Shown here: piece after piece, positions 7,932 to 15,460 of the stretch
Layout of the letters: each line of letters starts with the position of its first letter
Numbering within the stretch: position 1 is the stretch's first letter
NCBI GenBank assembly: GCA_023434855.1
Contig: JAEYSJ010000110.1
Location: 1-19,539 of the forward strand
Origin: Bacillota bacterium
GTDB taxonomy: Bacteria > Bacillota_C > Negativicutes > JAEYSJ01
Length of the DNA: 19,539 bases
Reading direction: 5' to 3'
Program-made: the position numbers and the translations under genes
Notes under the pieces: model-generated
What the model saw: only the letters and a program-made list of their open reading frames with translations
The model's database searches: none
What the model was told of the DNA's origin: nothing

Positions 7932-8711
7932 CTACCATGAATAGGCCTGTATGGCCAGCACTATTACCACTCCCATTGCCACCGCCGCCGCCGTAAGACT
8001 GGCTTCTGTACCGCGCGATATGCCGGCTACCAGATCCCCGGCAATAAAATCCCGGATAGAATTAGTAATCGCAACCCCGGGAACCAGCGGAATAATTCCT
8101 CCAATAATTACAACATCACGGCTCAATTGCGGCCAGATGATATGAGAAATCACTCCGGTTGCCGCCACTGCCATCGCCCCCAGAAATTCAAAAGCAAACT
8201 GGGCCCCATGCAGGCGGGAAATCACATGGGCAATATAGCGCACTGTCCAAGCAGCAAAAAAGGCAGTTATTACCTCCGGAATACCACCGTCCAGTAAAAT
8301 CACACCCGTACCGCCGATTACCCCTGAAGCCACCATAGACGGCATCAGCGAAAAACCTGTACGTTCTTTGGAAATATGCTCCAAAATGGAGTGAGCATCG
8401 TGACAGTTAATACGCTGATCAACCAGCCGCCTGGACAATTCATTAACTTTCGCAATGCGATCCAAATTTATTGTACGTCCGCGCACCCGGCGCATTGTGG
8501 TCAAAGACCGCCCTGATGCGTCAGCTACTGTTAGAAATACACCTGTTGGAACAACAAAGCTTTCCACTTTTACGGCACCGCAAGCCCGGCCAATATGCTC
8601 CATCGTCTCTTCCACCCGATAAGTTTCGGCGCCGTTTTTCAGCATAATTTCTCCGGCCAGTCCAGCAAGAGCTACCGTTTGCTCTAAAAGGACAGTCAAA
8701 AACCTCACCAC
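7932..8711 (-). CDS. ThrE/YjjP-type exporter, N-terminal half protein (DUF1212)
   Basis: The 259-residue protein begins with a soluble region containing LKNGAETYRVEETMEHI (about residues 24-40), the hallmark of the ThrE_1/YjjP domain, and ends in about five hydrophobic helices, with IIGGIIPLVPGVAITNSIRD in the middle. It should pair with the small C-terminal half protein at 7082 to form an exporter of an amino acid or small acid. The start is one of two adjacent GTG codons (8711 or 8708); both have only a weak AGG upstream, so the start is uncertain. A good promoter (8745-8772), overlapped by a palindrome, lies upstream and suggests repressor control. It is separated from its partner by 391 bp including a repeat element, unlike the usual tight pairing. 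Confidence 0.88.
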   Translation of the reverse strand: MVRFLTVLLEQTVALAGLAGEIMLKNGAETYRVEETMEHIGRACGAVKVESFVVPTGVFLTVADASGRSLTTMRRVRGRTINLDRIAKVNELSRRLVDQRINCHDAHSILEHISKERTGFSLMPSMVASGVIGGTGVILLDGGIPEVITAFFAAWTVRYIAHVISRLHGAQFAFEFLGAMAVAATGVISHIIWPQLSRDVVIIGGIIPLVPGVAITNSIRDFIAGDLVAGISRGTEASLTAAAVAMGVVIVLAIQAYSW

Positions 8712-8744
8712 CTGTTACCAACTTCCATCTTATTCTTCCACAAT

Positions 8745-8810
8745 ATCATAATTTCCTGCTGGCAAATGACAATATAATATTGTATCCAGTAAAGAAAGTT
8801 CCGATACAAT
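8745..8810 (-). promoter_or_regulatory. Promoter and candidate operators of the exporter gene
   Basis: On the - strand TTGTCA (8772-8767) and TATGAT (8750-8745) are spaced by 16 bp and precede the GTG start by about 35 bases. The 15-bp perfect palindrome ACAATATAATATTGT (8769-8783) covers four bases of the -35. A second perfect pair, ATTGTATC (8779-8786) and GATACAAT (8803-8810), lies directly upstream. Repeated ATTGT half-sites over a -35 are typical of repressor operators. No regulator gene is adjacent, so the protein is unknown. Confidence 0.55.
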
Positions 8811-8820
8811 AAAATAACTA

Positions 8821-8892
8821 ACCACAGAGATAGTAAGGCCTTAAGGAATGTCTTCCTACTAACAATCCCCTACCGCTCTCACACTCTGTGGT
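8821..8892 (-). other. Branched inverted repeat after spoIIE
   Basis: ACCACAGAG (8821-8829) pairs with CTCTGTGGT (8884-8892), enclosing a second stem TAGTAAGG/CCTACTA (8831-8838 with 8855-8861, one bulge) and an alternative AGGAA/TTCCT hairpin. It begins 31 bases after the spoIIE stop. On the - strand it is followed by the T-rich TTAGTTATTTTATT. It may be the spoIIE terminator or a structured 3' RNA. It matches no riboswitch I recognise. Confidence 0.4.
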
Positions 8893-8923
8893 CATGTAAT
8901 AATTACGCCATTAAATTTTGCAT

Positions 8924-11362
8924 CTATTCCGGACGTTCTACTATTCTGGACACCAGCACCGTCATATCATCCCGCAAATGGCCACCAGCCATTTCCACAG
9001 CCTTTTGCAAAATATGATCCGCAATCTGCTGAGGATGGTTACCGGATATACGCCTTAAAAAGTTTTCCAGCCATTCTTCCTTTTCAAGTCCGCTGCGCGG
9101 CGCGTCCATTATCCCGTCACTGACCATGACAATTATGTCTCCCGGAACCACCTGGGATTTTATCGGATCAATCTCAATGTGATTTAATATTCCGATAGGC
9201 AGCGAAGTTGATTTTATCGAAGTTACTTCCCGTACCCTTTTTATGTAGCTGGGAGCTGCTCCAATTTTTAAGAATTCCACCTCACCGGAATAAGTATCTA
9301 CAATTGCCATATCAACAGTTGCAAAGTTTTCGTCAGGCGCTTTTAGCAGCAGCATGGAATTGATCGTTTTAACGGCAACATCCACGTCAAAACCGGCAGA
9401 AAGCAACTTTTCCATGAAATGAACTGCCATTGAACTTTCACCTGCCGCAGCACTGCCACTGCCCATTCCATCGCTGAGCAGCAACGCTACTTTGCCTTTA
9501 CTTAACCGCACTACCGCGCAAGTGTCTCCGCATACACCCTGAGACTCTTTGGGACTGGAAGCCATTCCTGTCTGCACCCCGAAACGATTGGCGGTCTGAA
9601 GAGTAACCTTGCAGTTTTTTTGTCTGAGACCCCCACCACATTCAGCGCGCAGCATCATTTTTTCATGCATTAAACTTGCTGCCATTGGCAAAATAGTATT
9701 GGTACATTCGCGAGTGCCATTACAAGATGATTTACAGATATCTACCATTGCTGCCCCTCGAATACCGGTTACCCGGACACTGTCCAACCGGCAATTCAAA
9801 AGAGCAGCCTTTTCTTTGATAAGCAGGGCCATTTCTTTGTCGGAACGCGGTTCTTTGGTTATTTCATGAGCTAAACTATCAATTATACTGGCTGTAGCCT
9901 GCATCTGCTCGGCTACCATCTGACGCTGCCCAACGATTTTCTTTTGCCAATAGGTTAGTGTGCGGTTACGTTCGACCACCAAATTAACTGTACCTACTAA
10001 ATCCTGGCGTTTTACGCAACTTTCCCGAAAATGCTTGGGCATGTTACCGGTGCTAAGCTTCGACCTTTCTGCCACTTCCAGCATCTCCAACATTCCCTGG
10101 TATGTTTTGTAGAAATCATTATCCCAGCACCCGTTACGTCTGGTGCATTCTTCGCATACGCTTTTTCCTACTGCAGATAGTACTCTGCTCAATTCTTCTT
10201 CACGAATTCTTTCCTGAGCTCCATCGCTGATATTCGCAAAAGTATTTGCCAAATCACTAAACATTTCCCTGATGTTATTTAATTTGCCCACTGCCTCATT
10301 TACCCGCTGTATACTGTCTGCACTTGCCTGAACAAGACTGCCGCTCCATACCGCCAGGTTCTTGGCGGGTAAAATCAGAAAGACCGCCGCTGCAACTGCT
10401 GATTCTGCCAAAACTATTGTTACTTCCCGGACTTGTCCAAAGTACAATACCGTAATAACACTACCCAGAATGTATCCTAATATAACAGCATATTTACCCA
10501 GCGAGCGAAAAACGCCTGCCAGCACCCCAGCTAATGAGTAAAAAGCGATGGCCGCCGGAGCATTTCCTTCCGTCAGACCGACTACTAAACCGATTGCTAC
10601 TCCAACAGCCGCCCCCAAACCAGCCCCGCCGGAAAGCGCCAGGGCCATTATCAGCAGACTGCCTGCCATATTGCGAATATTAAAACCGTAGACCGTCAGA
10701 CTGCCAATACCTGCTACTGCCAATGCCAGCAGTACCGCCATACATATCCAGCTCTCATTTGACGCCTGCCGGGCAACTGAACGAAAGCCGGCTAATAATG
10801 GTGCGCTATACATAAAAATATACGCAAGCACCATACAGATAGCGGCATCAAAAAATACCGACATTGTATTATATAAAGTAGCTTCGCGATACAGTGCCAA
10901 AGTTAATCCACTTAGTGACACCGTTGCGAACATCAATAAGGGCACGGCCAGCAACTTTTGATGTATACGGGTTATTTTACCTGCCAACCGCCAATAAACC
11001 AGCATGGAAAAAATATATACCCCGGCTTCGGAGTAATGCCCACCCGATAATACACCGATTGAAGCCCAGAACCCCACTGCCAGCGCCCGGTCCCGGGACA
11101 TCTCGGCTATAGCGGCAAAAAAAGCTAATCCAAAAGGCGACATCTCCCCCATAATAGCTACCCGGCCAAGGAGAAAGGCCAAAATATTCAAAGAGAGATA
11201 TTTCCGGCTGACCAAGGATATTAGTAAGTCCCATACCTTATAAATATAACCTGTCCAGGAAATATTACGTAATTTAGCTACTTTCTGCGCCCCCGGGGGA
11301 ATATTAGGCACCATTAACCCCTGACTTGGATTAGACAATGTAACAACTGTTGCTTTCGGCAT
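8924..11362 (-). CDS. spoIIE: Stage II sporulation protein E, serine phosphatase
   Basis: SpoIIE works at the asymmetric septum of sporulating cells. It dephosphorylates SpoIIAA, which frees sigma F in the forespore, and it also interacts with FtsZ. The 812 residues contain a long multi-helix membrane region (about 45-335), a central regulatory part with a C403-x2-C406-x5-C412 motif, and a C-terminal PP2C-type phosphatase from about 590. Likely metal-binding acids are D613 (CGDTC), D631 (LLLSDGMGSG), D749 (MVSDGIMD) and D798/D799 (RDDMTV). Length matches the B. subtilis protein (827). The start is ATG 11362 after AAAGGTGG; the open frame reaches further upstream to 11500 but without conserved sequence. 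It begins a new unit after the yabR terminator. An unusual C7-A9 tract lies about 80 bp upstream. Confidence 0.97.
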   Translation of the reverse strand: MPKATVVTLSNPSQGLMVPNIPPGAQKVAKLRNISWTGYIYKVWDLLISLVSRKYLSLNILAFLLGRVAIMGEMSPFGLAFFAAIAEMSRDRALAVGFWASIGVLSGGHYSEAGVYIFSMLVYWRLAGKITRIHQKLLAVPLLMFATVSLSGLTLALYREATLYNTMSVFFDAAICMVLAYIFMYSAPLLAGFRSVARQASNESWICMAVLLALAVAGIGSLTVYGFNIRNMAGSLLIMALALSGGAGLGAAVGVAIGLVVGLTEGNAPAAIAFYSLAGVLAGVFRSLGKYAVILGYILGSVITVLYFGQVREVTIVLAESAVAAAVFLILPAKNLAVWSGSLVQASADSIQRVNEAVGKLNNIREMFSDLANTFANISDGAQERIREEELSRVLSAVGKSVCEECTRRNGCWDNDFYKTYQGMLEMLEVAERSKLSTGNMPKHFRESCVKRQDLVGTVNLVVERNRTLTYWQKKIVGQRQMVAEQMQATASIIDSLAHEITKEPRSDKEMALLIKEKAALLNCRLDSVRVTGIRGAAMVDICKSSCNGTRECTNTILPMAASLMHEKMMLRAECGGGLRQKNCKVTLQTANRFGVQTGMASSPKESQGVCGDTCAVVRLSKGKVALLLSDGMGSGSAAAGESSMAVHFMEKLLSAGFDVDVAVKTINSMLLLKAPDENFATVDMAIVDTYSGEVEFLKIGAAPSYIKRVREVTSIKSTSLPIGILNHIEIDPIKSQVVPGDIIVMVSDGIMDAPRSGLEKEEWLENFLRRISGNHPQQIADHILQKAVEMAGGHLRDDMTVLVSRIVERPE

Positions 11363-11582
11363 TATATTTCCACCTTTACAGTATAGTTGTACTATAATTT
11401 TACATAAATTGGAACAACAGTATTTGTCCGAACAAGTCAGCCCCCCCAAAAAAAAATCCGACATATAATGTGGTGGAAAATACAAAAAACCTGCCCACAT
11501 CAGCTTCCCTGGATAGAATTATTAAGAAATAGCTGCGAATAGATGTCGGTCAACAGCGAATAATGCAAAAATAAAATTATAA

Positions 11583-11609
11583 AAGGCATTCCCTTTAAAG
11601 GAATGCCTT
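11583..11609 (-). terminator. Rho-independent terminator after yabR
   Basis: AAGGCATTCC (11583-11592) and GGAATGCCTT (11600-11609) form a perfect 10-bp stem with a 7-base loop. On the - strand TTTTATAATTTTATTTTT follows. It lies just after the yabR stop and ends the yabP-to-yabR unit before spoIIE. Confidence 0.9.
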
Positions 11610-11620
11610 GTAAATAACTA

Positions 11621-12064
11621 CTATTCAGCCCGGCGCACAGCACCTCGGCCACCGCGCTTAGATTCAGTATTACGTTTTAAATCAGACAGCCGTTCATCAC
11701 TGTCTTTCAAGAACTTACTCAGTTTGTCCTCAAATGATAACGAATTTAACTTATTTCCTCGACGGTTATCATTGGCATGTGTTTTTCTGGGACCGTGGCT
11801 GGTATTGGTATTGGCACTGGGAGGCTGCAGTTGTTTTATGGACAACCCAATCTTGCCACGTTCATCTACCGACAGCACTTTAACTTTAACACGATCCTGC
11901 TCTTTAAGAAAATCTTTTACATCCCGGACATATACATCCGCAACTTCCGAGATGTGGATAAGGCCAACTTTTCCTCCCGGCAGTTCCACAAATGCACCGA
12001 AATTTGTTATTCCGGTCACGACTCCCTCTACCACACTGCCAATCTCAATGGACATACTATTCAA
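11621..12064 (-). CDS. yabR: S1 RNA-binding domain protein, YabR type
   Basis: An S1 domain fills about residues 7-80: IGSVVEGVVTGITNFGAFVELPGGKVGLIHISEV and then VKVKVLSVDERGKIGLSIKQL, the usual five-strand RNA-binding fold. After it comes a basic, low-complexity tail of about 65 residues rich in Asn, Arg and Lys (SHGPRKTHANDNRRG) and ending RRGGRGAVRRAE, which probably adds RNA contacts. The gene sits directly after divIC as in Bacillus. The start is either TTG 12064, four bases from GGAGG, or ATG 12055 (MSIEIG), which matches the start of homologues but lies 13 bases from that site. A precise cellular role is not established for the family; ribosome or RNA association is assumed. Confidence 0.9.
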   Translation of the reverse strand: MNSMSIEIGSVVEGVVTGITNFGAFVELPGGKVGLIHISEVADVYVRDVKDFLKEQDRVKVKVLSVDERGKIGLSIKQLQPPSANTNTSHGPRKTHANDNRRGNKLNSLSFEDKLSKFLKDSDERLSDLKRNTESKRGGRGAVRRAE

Positions 12065-12142
12065 ATTTCCTCCTTAAAAACTGTTTTGCAAACATATTAT
12101 ACTCTTGCCACGTAAAAGGTGTCAAGAAATGCCGCCCAATAA

Positions 12143-12430
12143 TTAATTCTTTTGCGAAGGAATATATGGCGTTTCCCCCGGTTTAACCAATCCCAGTTCC
12201 TCACGGGCTATTTTTTCCACATGAGACAAGGTATTTAAACGATTACGCTCTTCAATAAGAGCACTATTCACTTTCATCGCCTGCTCTAACTGGATACGGG
12301 TAGCTTCGGCTTCCCGGTTAATCGCAAGTATCTGGCTTTGCTGCCCAATAAAGAGAAACGCAAAATAAGCTACCAATACCACAACTACCAACCGGAACCA
12401 CTTAATGCGCATTTTAGATTGACGTCGCAT
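12143..12430 (-). CDS. divIC: Septum formation initiator, DivIC/FtsB family
   Basis: DivIC/FtsB proteins are small bitopic parts of the divisome that hold FtsL and the FtsQ/DivIB protein together. This product has a basic cytoplasmic start (MRRQSKMRIKWFR), one membrane helix (VVVVLVAYFAFLFIG), a coiled coil with IQLEQAMKVNSALIEERNRLN, and the short conserved segment VEKIAREELGLVKPGE. The start chosen is ATG 12430 (95 residues), behind AAGGTGG at a rather long spacing of 11; a TTG at 12457 would extend it to 104 residues. A 7-bp hairpin ATGCAAG/CTTGCAT (12460-12477) stands just upstream. The gene lies between yabQ and yabR, its usual place. Confidence 0.92.
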   Translation of the reverse strand: MRRQSKMRIKWFRLVVVVLVAYFAFLFIGQQSQILAINREAEATRIQLEQAMKVNSALIEERNRLNTLSHVEKIAREELGLVKPGETPYIPSQKN

Positions 12431-12660
12431 CGGAACAGCCACCACCTTAACTTCCAAATATGCAAGTTTCCTTGCATAAAACCAATTTAATCAAGTTATG
12501 TGATATATATCTATTCGCCAGCTAAGCAAACATTCCTCTTTTTGTGAAAAAATATTTTGTTACTATAGTTTTCTCGTTAAACAACTCCGCATAGTGATTT
12601 AGCAAAAAACATTTTAAATTCGTATAAATAACAAACTGGTAAACTATATTTAGGACTTAA

Positions 12661-13143
12661 CTATGAATTAGGTGGAGGGGGAAATTTACTTTTGTACCAG
12701 GCCGCCGCCCGTCGTCCGGCCATATTTAAACGTCGTCCTGTAAAACTAAATGGCATCTTCAACAATTTGCAAAAATAGCATACCGGCCGTACTATTCCCC
12801 AGATGAAAACTTTGCCGCACCACCTGGAAACAACGACAAATAAGCGGATAGTACGGATTAACAGTGTCACCGCAAAGTGGCTAAACAGACGGTAATATCC
12901 TGCTATCCCCGATACCAGGCCAATAAATACATAAAATCGAAGTTCTCCCCAATTACTTAATAATAGTGCGCCAAATACAATAACCGTTGCTATCAGCCAA
13001 TATAAAATATCAGTCAGGAAAGTTACAGCCGCCCGTGGATGGAATATACCCCGCAGTACCCGGTAAAAATCAAATAATATTCCTAAGATCATTCCTGTCA
13101 TTATTGTTACGATAAAGGTCTCGGCCTGCCCGACAAAATCCAC
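12661..13143 (-). CDS. yabQ: Spore cortex biosynthesis protein YabQ
   Basis: YabQ is a membrane protein of the mother cell that B. subtilis needs for spore cortex formation. The 160 residues start with the characteristic segment of a first helix ending GMILGILFDFYRVLRG (about 18-33), followed by several hydrophobic helices (about 44-62, 70-84, 90-112) and a basic Pro-ending tail (SKFPPPPNS). Start is GTG 13143, preceded by GAGGTGAGAGG. The assignment rests on the FDFYRVLRG pattern, size, topology and position between yabP and divIC. A transglycosylase gene 92 bp upstream separates it from yabP. Expression under sigma E would be expected from the Bacillus case. Confidence 0.88.
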   Translation of the reverse strand: MDFVGQAETFIVTIMTGMILGILFDFYRVLRGIFHPRAAVTFLTDILYWLIATVIVFGALLLSNWGELRFYVFIGLVSGIAGYYRLFSHFAVTLLIRTIRLFVVVSRWCGKVFIWGIVRPVCYFCKLLKMPFSFTGRRLNMAGRRAAAWYKSKFPPPPNS

Positions 13144-13235
13144 CCTCTCACCTCGCTCCTAACGGCAACCCCGTTACCTGTAATTGTTAAGACTTTGCTT
13201 TAAGTGTATCCACCGCTTCACACCAGGCAATAAGC

Positions 13236-13970
13236 CTATCGCCAGCGCCATGAACGATGACGCCTGAACAACAGCCAGCCGACCCACGTTTCAAGCAAAA
13301 CAGTTAAAATAACCCACCAGCCTAAAACTTTTCCAATTTTTCCCCAGCGTTCGGCAGCAAGACTATATACCGACAAGCCCAGTTTTTCATTCTTGTACCA
13401 ATAGCCAATAATTCTCTCCAGATACTCCTGCGTTTCGCCATAAGGCGGTATTCCGGCATATTTGTCTACGACCCCGGGTCCGGCATTATAAGCAGCCAGA
13501 GCCCGCGCAATGTCACCGTTATATCGTTTTACCAACTTAGCCAGATACGCCGTACCAATACGAATATTTAATTCCGGATTATAAAAACATTCAGTAGTGC
13601 ATTCTCCGGCATGCCGTCCGTTGCAAACATTGATTTCACGGTTTACATACCGCCAGGTGTCAGGAATTATTTGCATTAATCCATAAGCGCCGTTACGGGA
13701 TAAAGCCTGTGGCTGAAAAGAGCTTTCCGCTTGTATTACCGCTGCTACCAACTGACCGCTTAATCCGGATTGCCGGGCTGAACTGTTGATAATATCCGAG
13801 TAGGGCAGATTTTTATCCGCCTCCCGCCACTCGCTCGCCCCGGCATTAAACCGTTCCAACACTGTCTTATGATAGCGTTCAGACACAAGACAGCTCAGCC
13901 CATATGCGGCTATTTCAAGCGCCAGCACAATCAATAATATGTACCAGATCATTAACCACCTGTACCGCAA
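13236..13970 (-). CDS. Membrane-anchored lytic transglycosylase (SLT family)
   Basis: The enzyme should cleave peptidoglycan glycan strands with formation of anhydromuramyl ends. A membrane helix spans about residues 7-28. The SLT/goose-lysozyme-like domain (about 55-195) has catalytic E82 in IQAESSFQPQALS, then AYGLMQIIP, NIRIGTAYLAKL and ALAAYNAGPGVV. Between the second and third motifs is an unusual Cys-containing segment, CNGRHAGECTTEC (C116, C124, C128), which may form a disulfide or bind metal. The C terminus (about 217-236) is hydrophobic and probably a second membrane helix, which is uncommon in this family. The start TTG 13970 lies seven bases from GGAAGGGG. It stands between yabP and yabQ, suggesting a role in the cortex or engulfment stage of sporulation, but this is inference from position. 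Confidence 0.9.
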   Translation of the reverse strand: MRYRWLMIWYILLIVLALEIAAYGLSCLVSERYHKTVLERFNAGASEWREADKNLPYSDIINSSARQSGLSGQLVAAVIQAESSFQPQALSRNGAYGLMQIIPDTWRYVNREINVCNGRHAGECTTECFYNPELNIRIGTAYLAKLVKRYNGDIARALAAYNAGPGVVDKYAGIPPYGETQEYLERIIGYWYKNEKLGLSVYSLAAERWGKIGKVLGWWVILTVLLETWVGWLLFRRHRSWRWR

Positions 13971-14173
13971 GGTAATACCCCTTCCTGCCGGGTAATCTAC
14001 AGTAAGCTAGAAAAAAGTCTGTAGTCTGTTACTAATCAGCAGTCTGAACCAGAGTAGCTACACAAATAATATGTCCAAGGAGTCTGCCGCATACTCTGCG
14101 TATTACATGTTGCCCCGGCACAGGCCTTATATAGTCCATGAATAATATTTTAATTTTAGGAATACCTGCGTAT

Positions 14174-14455
14174 TTACCTTAAAAGCCTATCAAGCAATCC
14201 TTTTTTATTGTGCATAGTATCATCATAAGAAAGCACCTTAACTACACCTTCAACAATAATGTTGCCTTTATCTAAATTTAACTGTTTGATATTAAGGCTG
14301 TCACCCTTTATAAATAACGCCCCCTGCTCTGTTTCCATGGAAATTTCATTTTCATCATAACTGCCCAGACTGACCACCCCATCGATGGTTAATTCCTCAC
14401 GGTCAATAAGCACTATTTGATGCCGCCATTTAGGTGTTTTGTCATCTATCGGCAT
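14174..14455 (-). CDS. yabP: Sporulation protein YabP
   Basis: The 93-residue protein matches the YabP/YqfC family in length and pattern: HQIVLIDREELTIDGVVSLGSYDENEI, then a strand-rich part with GALFIKGDSLNIKQLNLDKG and IIVEGVVKVLSY. In B. subtilis yabP is transcribed by sigma E together with yabQ. Its molecular role is unknown. Start ATG 14455 is nine bases from GGAGG. A CATACATA sequence at 14524-14531 resembles a sigma E -10 and would put the transcript start about 60 bases upstream of the gene. The neighbour downstream is a transglycosylase, 203 bp away. That gap contains four copies of AGTCTG but no recognisable gene. Confidence 0.92.
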   Translation of the reverse strand: MPIDDKTPKWRHQIVLIDREELTIDGVVSLGSYDENEISMETEQGALFIKGDSLNIKQLNLDKGNIIVEGVVKVLSYDDTMHNKKGLLDRLLR

Positions 14456-14523
14456 ACTATCTTTCCTCCTCGCTCACAAAAGCATTTTATACTTATTAAT
14501 CTCCCACTGTGATTTATATGCTT

Positions 14524-14531
14524 TATGTATG
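14524..14531 (-). promoter_or_regulatory. Possible sigma E -10 element of yabP
   Basis: The - strand reads CATACATA, close to the sigma E -10 consensus CATACA-T. The expected -35 (like ATATT, 14-15 bases upstream) is poorly matched, so the call rests on the -10 and on known sigma E control of yabP in Bacillus. Confidence 0.35.
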
Positions 14532-14560
14532 GAAAATAGTATTTGCAAATAAAAAAACAA

Positions 14561-14581
14561 GCCGGCAACATTGTTGCCGGC
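14561..14581 (-). terminator. Terminator after the outer-membrane protein gene
   Basis: GCCGGCAACA (14561-14570) and TGTTGCCGGC (14572-14581) form a nearly perfect hairpin, followed on the - strand by TTGTTTTTTTATTT. It lies 23 bases after the stop at 14605 and separates this gene from yabP. Confidence 0.93.
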
Positions 14582-14604
14582 CTTACTTAAGCTCTCGCTC
14601 AATT

Positions 14605-15123
14605 CTAGAATTTGTGGTTTATGCCAAAGCCTATACCATCAACAGTGGACATATAGTCCTCTTTGTATGATTTGTAACCAAGATGCAATGAGTTTTGGCC
14701 ATCCATATTAAAGTTGACACCTGTTTGCCATTCGGTGGCAATATTGCTGTTGGTTACGGAAAGATAACCGTCCAGCTTGGGAGCCAGATTAACATTGGCG
14801 CCAATGCCATAGAAAAACTTGTTGGGACCGTCACTGTAGTCTCTGTTGCCGGCAATCAAACGGATGTTGCGATCCAATTTGTATTGGGCATAGATGTCAG
14901 TCGTATCAAAGCCTGAATAGCCATTTCTTTCGATGCCCAGGATGAATTTAGGTGAAACCGCGCTTTCCAGATAAAAGCTGTCATCTTTGGTATCATGGCT
15001 CAGGTTATAGTGGTTATAACCAAGGGTGGTTTGCCCTTCCTGTAAGTCGGTAATCGGAGCGGCAAAGGCAGTGCTGGCAGTCAGCATAGCGCCGGCAATA
15101 ATAGTTAAAATTCTCTTGTTCAT
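14605..15123 (-). CDS. Probable outer-membrane beta-barrel protein
   Basis: The 172-residue product has a signal peptide (1-21, ending TAFA before APIT). The mature part has short alternating strands with Tyr/Gly/Asn turns (TTLGYNHYNLS, FILGIERNGYSG, FFYGIGANVNL, SLHLGYKSYKE) and ends GFGINHKF. Alternating strands with a final Phe are the signature recognised by the outer-membrane BAM machinery, so an eight-strand-size barrel is likely. Function is unknown; YSDG-type loops give no ligand hint. Start ATG 15123 is eight bases after GGAGG. Upstream is a 337-bp gap with a near promoter (TAGACT, 16 bp, TATAAT at 15158-15153) and a farther PhoB-like box at 15364-15381. It supports a diderm host. 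Homology to a named porin was not recognised. Confidence 0.8.
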   Translation of the reverse strand: MNKRILTIIAGAMLTASTAFAAPITDLQEGQTTLGYNHYNLSHDTKDDSFYLESAVSPKFILGIERNGYSGFDTTDIYAQYKLDRNIRLIAGNRDYSDGPNKFFYGIGANVNLAPKLDGYLSVTNSNIATEWQTGVNFNMDGQNSLHLGYKSYKEDYMSTVDGIGFGINHKF

Positions 15124-15350
15124 GGATTATACCTCCTCTAAGTAAATATAAAATTATACAATTGGCCGGATGAAAGTCTACACTAAGCAGTGAAGATACC
15201 GCGCTGCACAGATCACTGATCCGAGACAAGACGGCTTCTCTGCAGCGTAAATCTATGTAAAGGTCAACTTAAACACACCGGAACATAATAATCAATTAAG
15301 TATCATTTCTAAAGTAGACCGATGCTCTGCCGACCAGTTGTTGTAACCAG
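15124..15350 (-). other. Structured leader region before the outer-membrane gene
   Basis: This is the gene-free stretch between the outer-membrane protein and its distal promoter box. It holds inverted pairs CAGTGA/TCACTG and GCTGCA/TGCAGC in the 15190-15245 area, which overlap and could be alternatives, and a candidate near promoter (-10 TATAAT at 15158-15153 on the - strand). No known riboswitch class was recognised. Confidence 0.35.
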
Positions 15351-15381
15351 ATTATCATGCAAATGTGACAAAAGTATGACA
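15351..15381 (-). promoter_or_regulatory. PhoB-like tandem box with -10 element, copy 3
   Basis: On the - strand TGTCATA (15381-15375), CTTT, then TGTCACA (15370-15364) repeat with an 11-bp period. GATAAT (15356-15351) follows after seven bases; TAATCT would fit at the nine-base spacing of the other copies. It points to the outer-membrane gene, about 230 bp downstream. The same heptamers occur before two other exported-protein genes in the window. Confidence 0.55.
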
Positions 15382-15460
15382 AACTTGTAAGAATATGTTT
15401 CCAATTCATCCACCGGCCTGCTTAGCAACTAAAAGACGGCAACAAAAGCAAGCTATCCTG

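Noticed and set aside
7082..8711. The two exporter half-genes as one gene broken by the element
   Set aside because: Each half has its own start, and two-gene YjjP/YjjB-type systems are normal, so this is an insertion between genes and not a pseudogene.
11380..11463. Spo0A-box-like sequences upstream of spoIIE (TGTCGGA at 11463-11457 on the - strand; TTCGGACAA nearby)
   Set aside because: Each departs from the TGTCGAA box by a base or an insertion, and no -35/-10 pair with the 21-bp spacing known for Bacillus spoIIE could be placed. Control by Spo0A remains plausible but is not shown.
11363..11620. Possible tRNA genes between yabR and spoIIE, as in Bacillus
   Set aside because: No cloverleaf or T-arm sequence was found in this gap; it holds only the terminator, promoter sequence and homopolymer tract.
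12460..12477. Hairpin ATGCAAG-tttc-CTTGCAT before divIC as a terminator or riboswitch
   Set aside because: No T-run follows on the coding strand and the stem is too small for a known riboswitch; kept only as a note in the divIC entry.
14016..14086. Four copies of AGTCTG between yabP and the transglycosylase gene
   Set aside because: Spacing is irregular and the hexamer is short; this can arise by chance and does not form a CRISPR or clear operator pattern.
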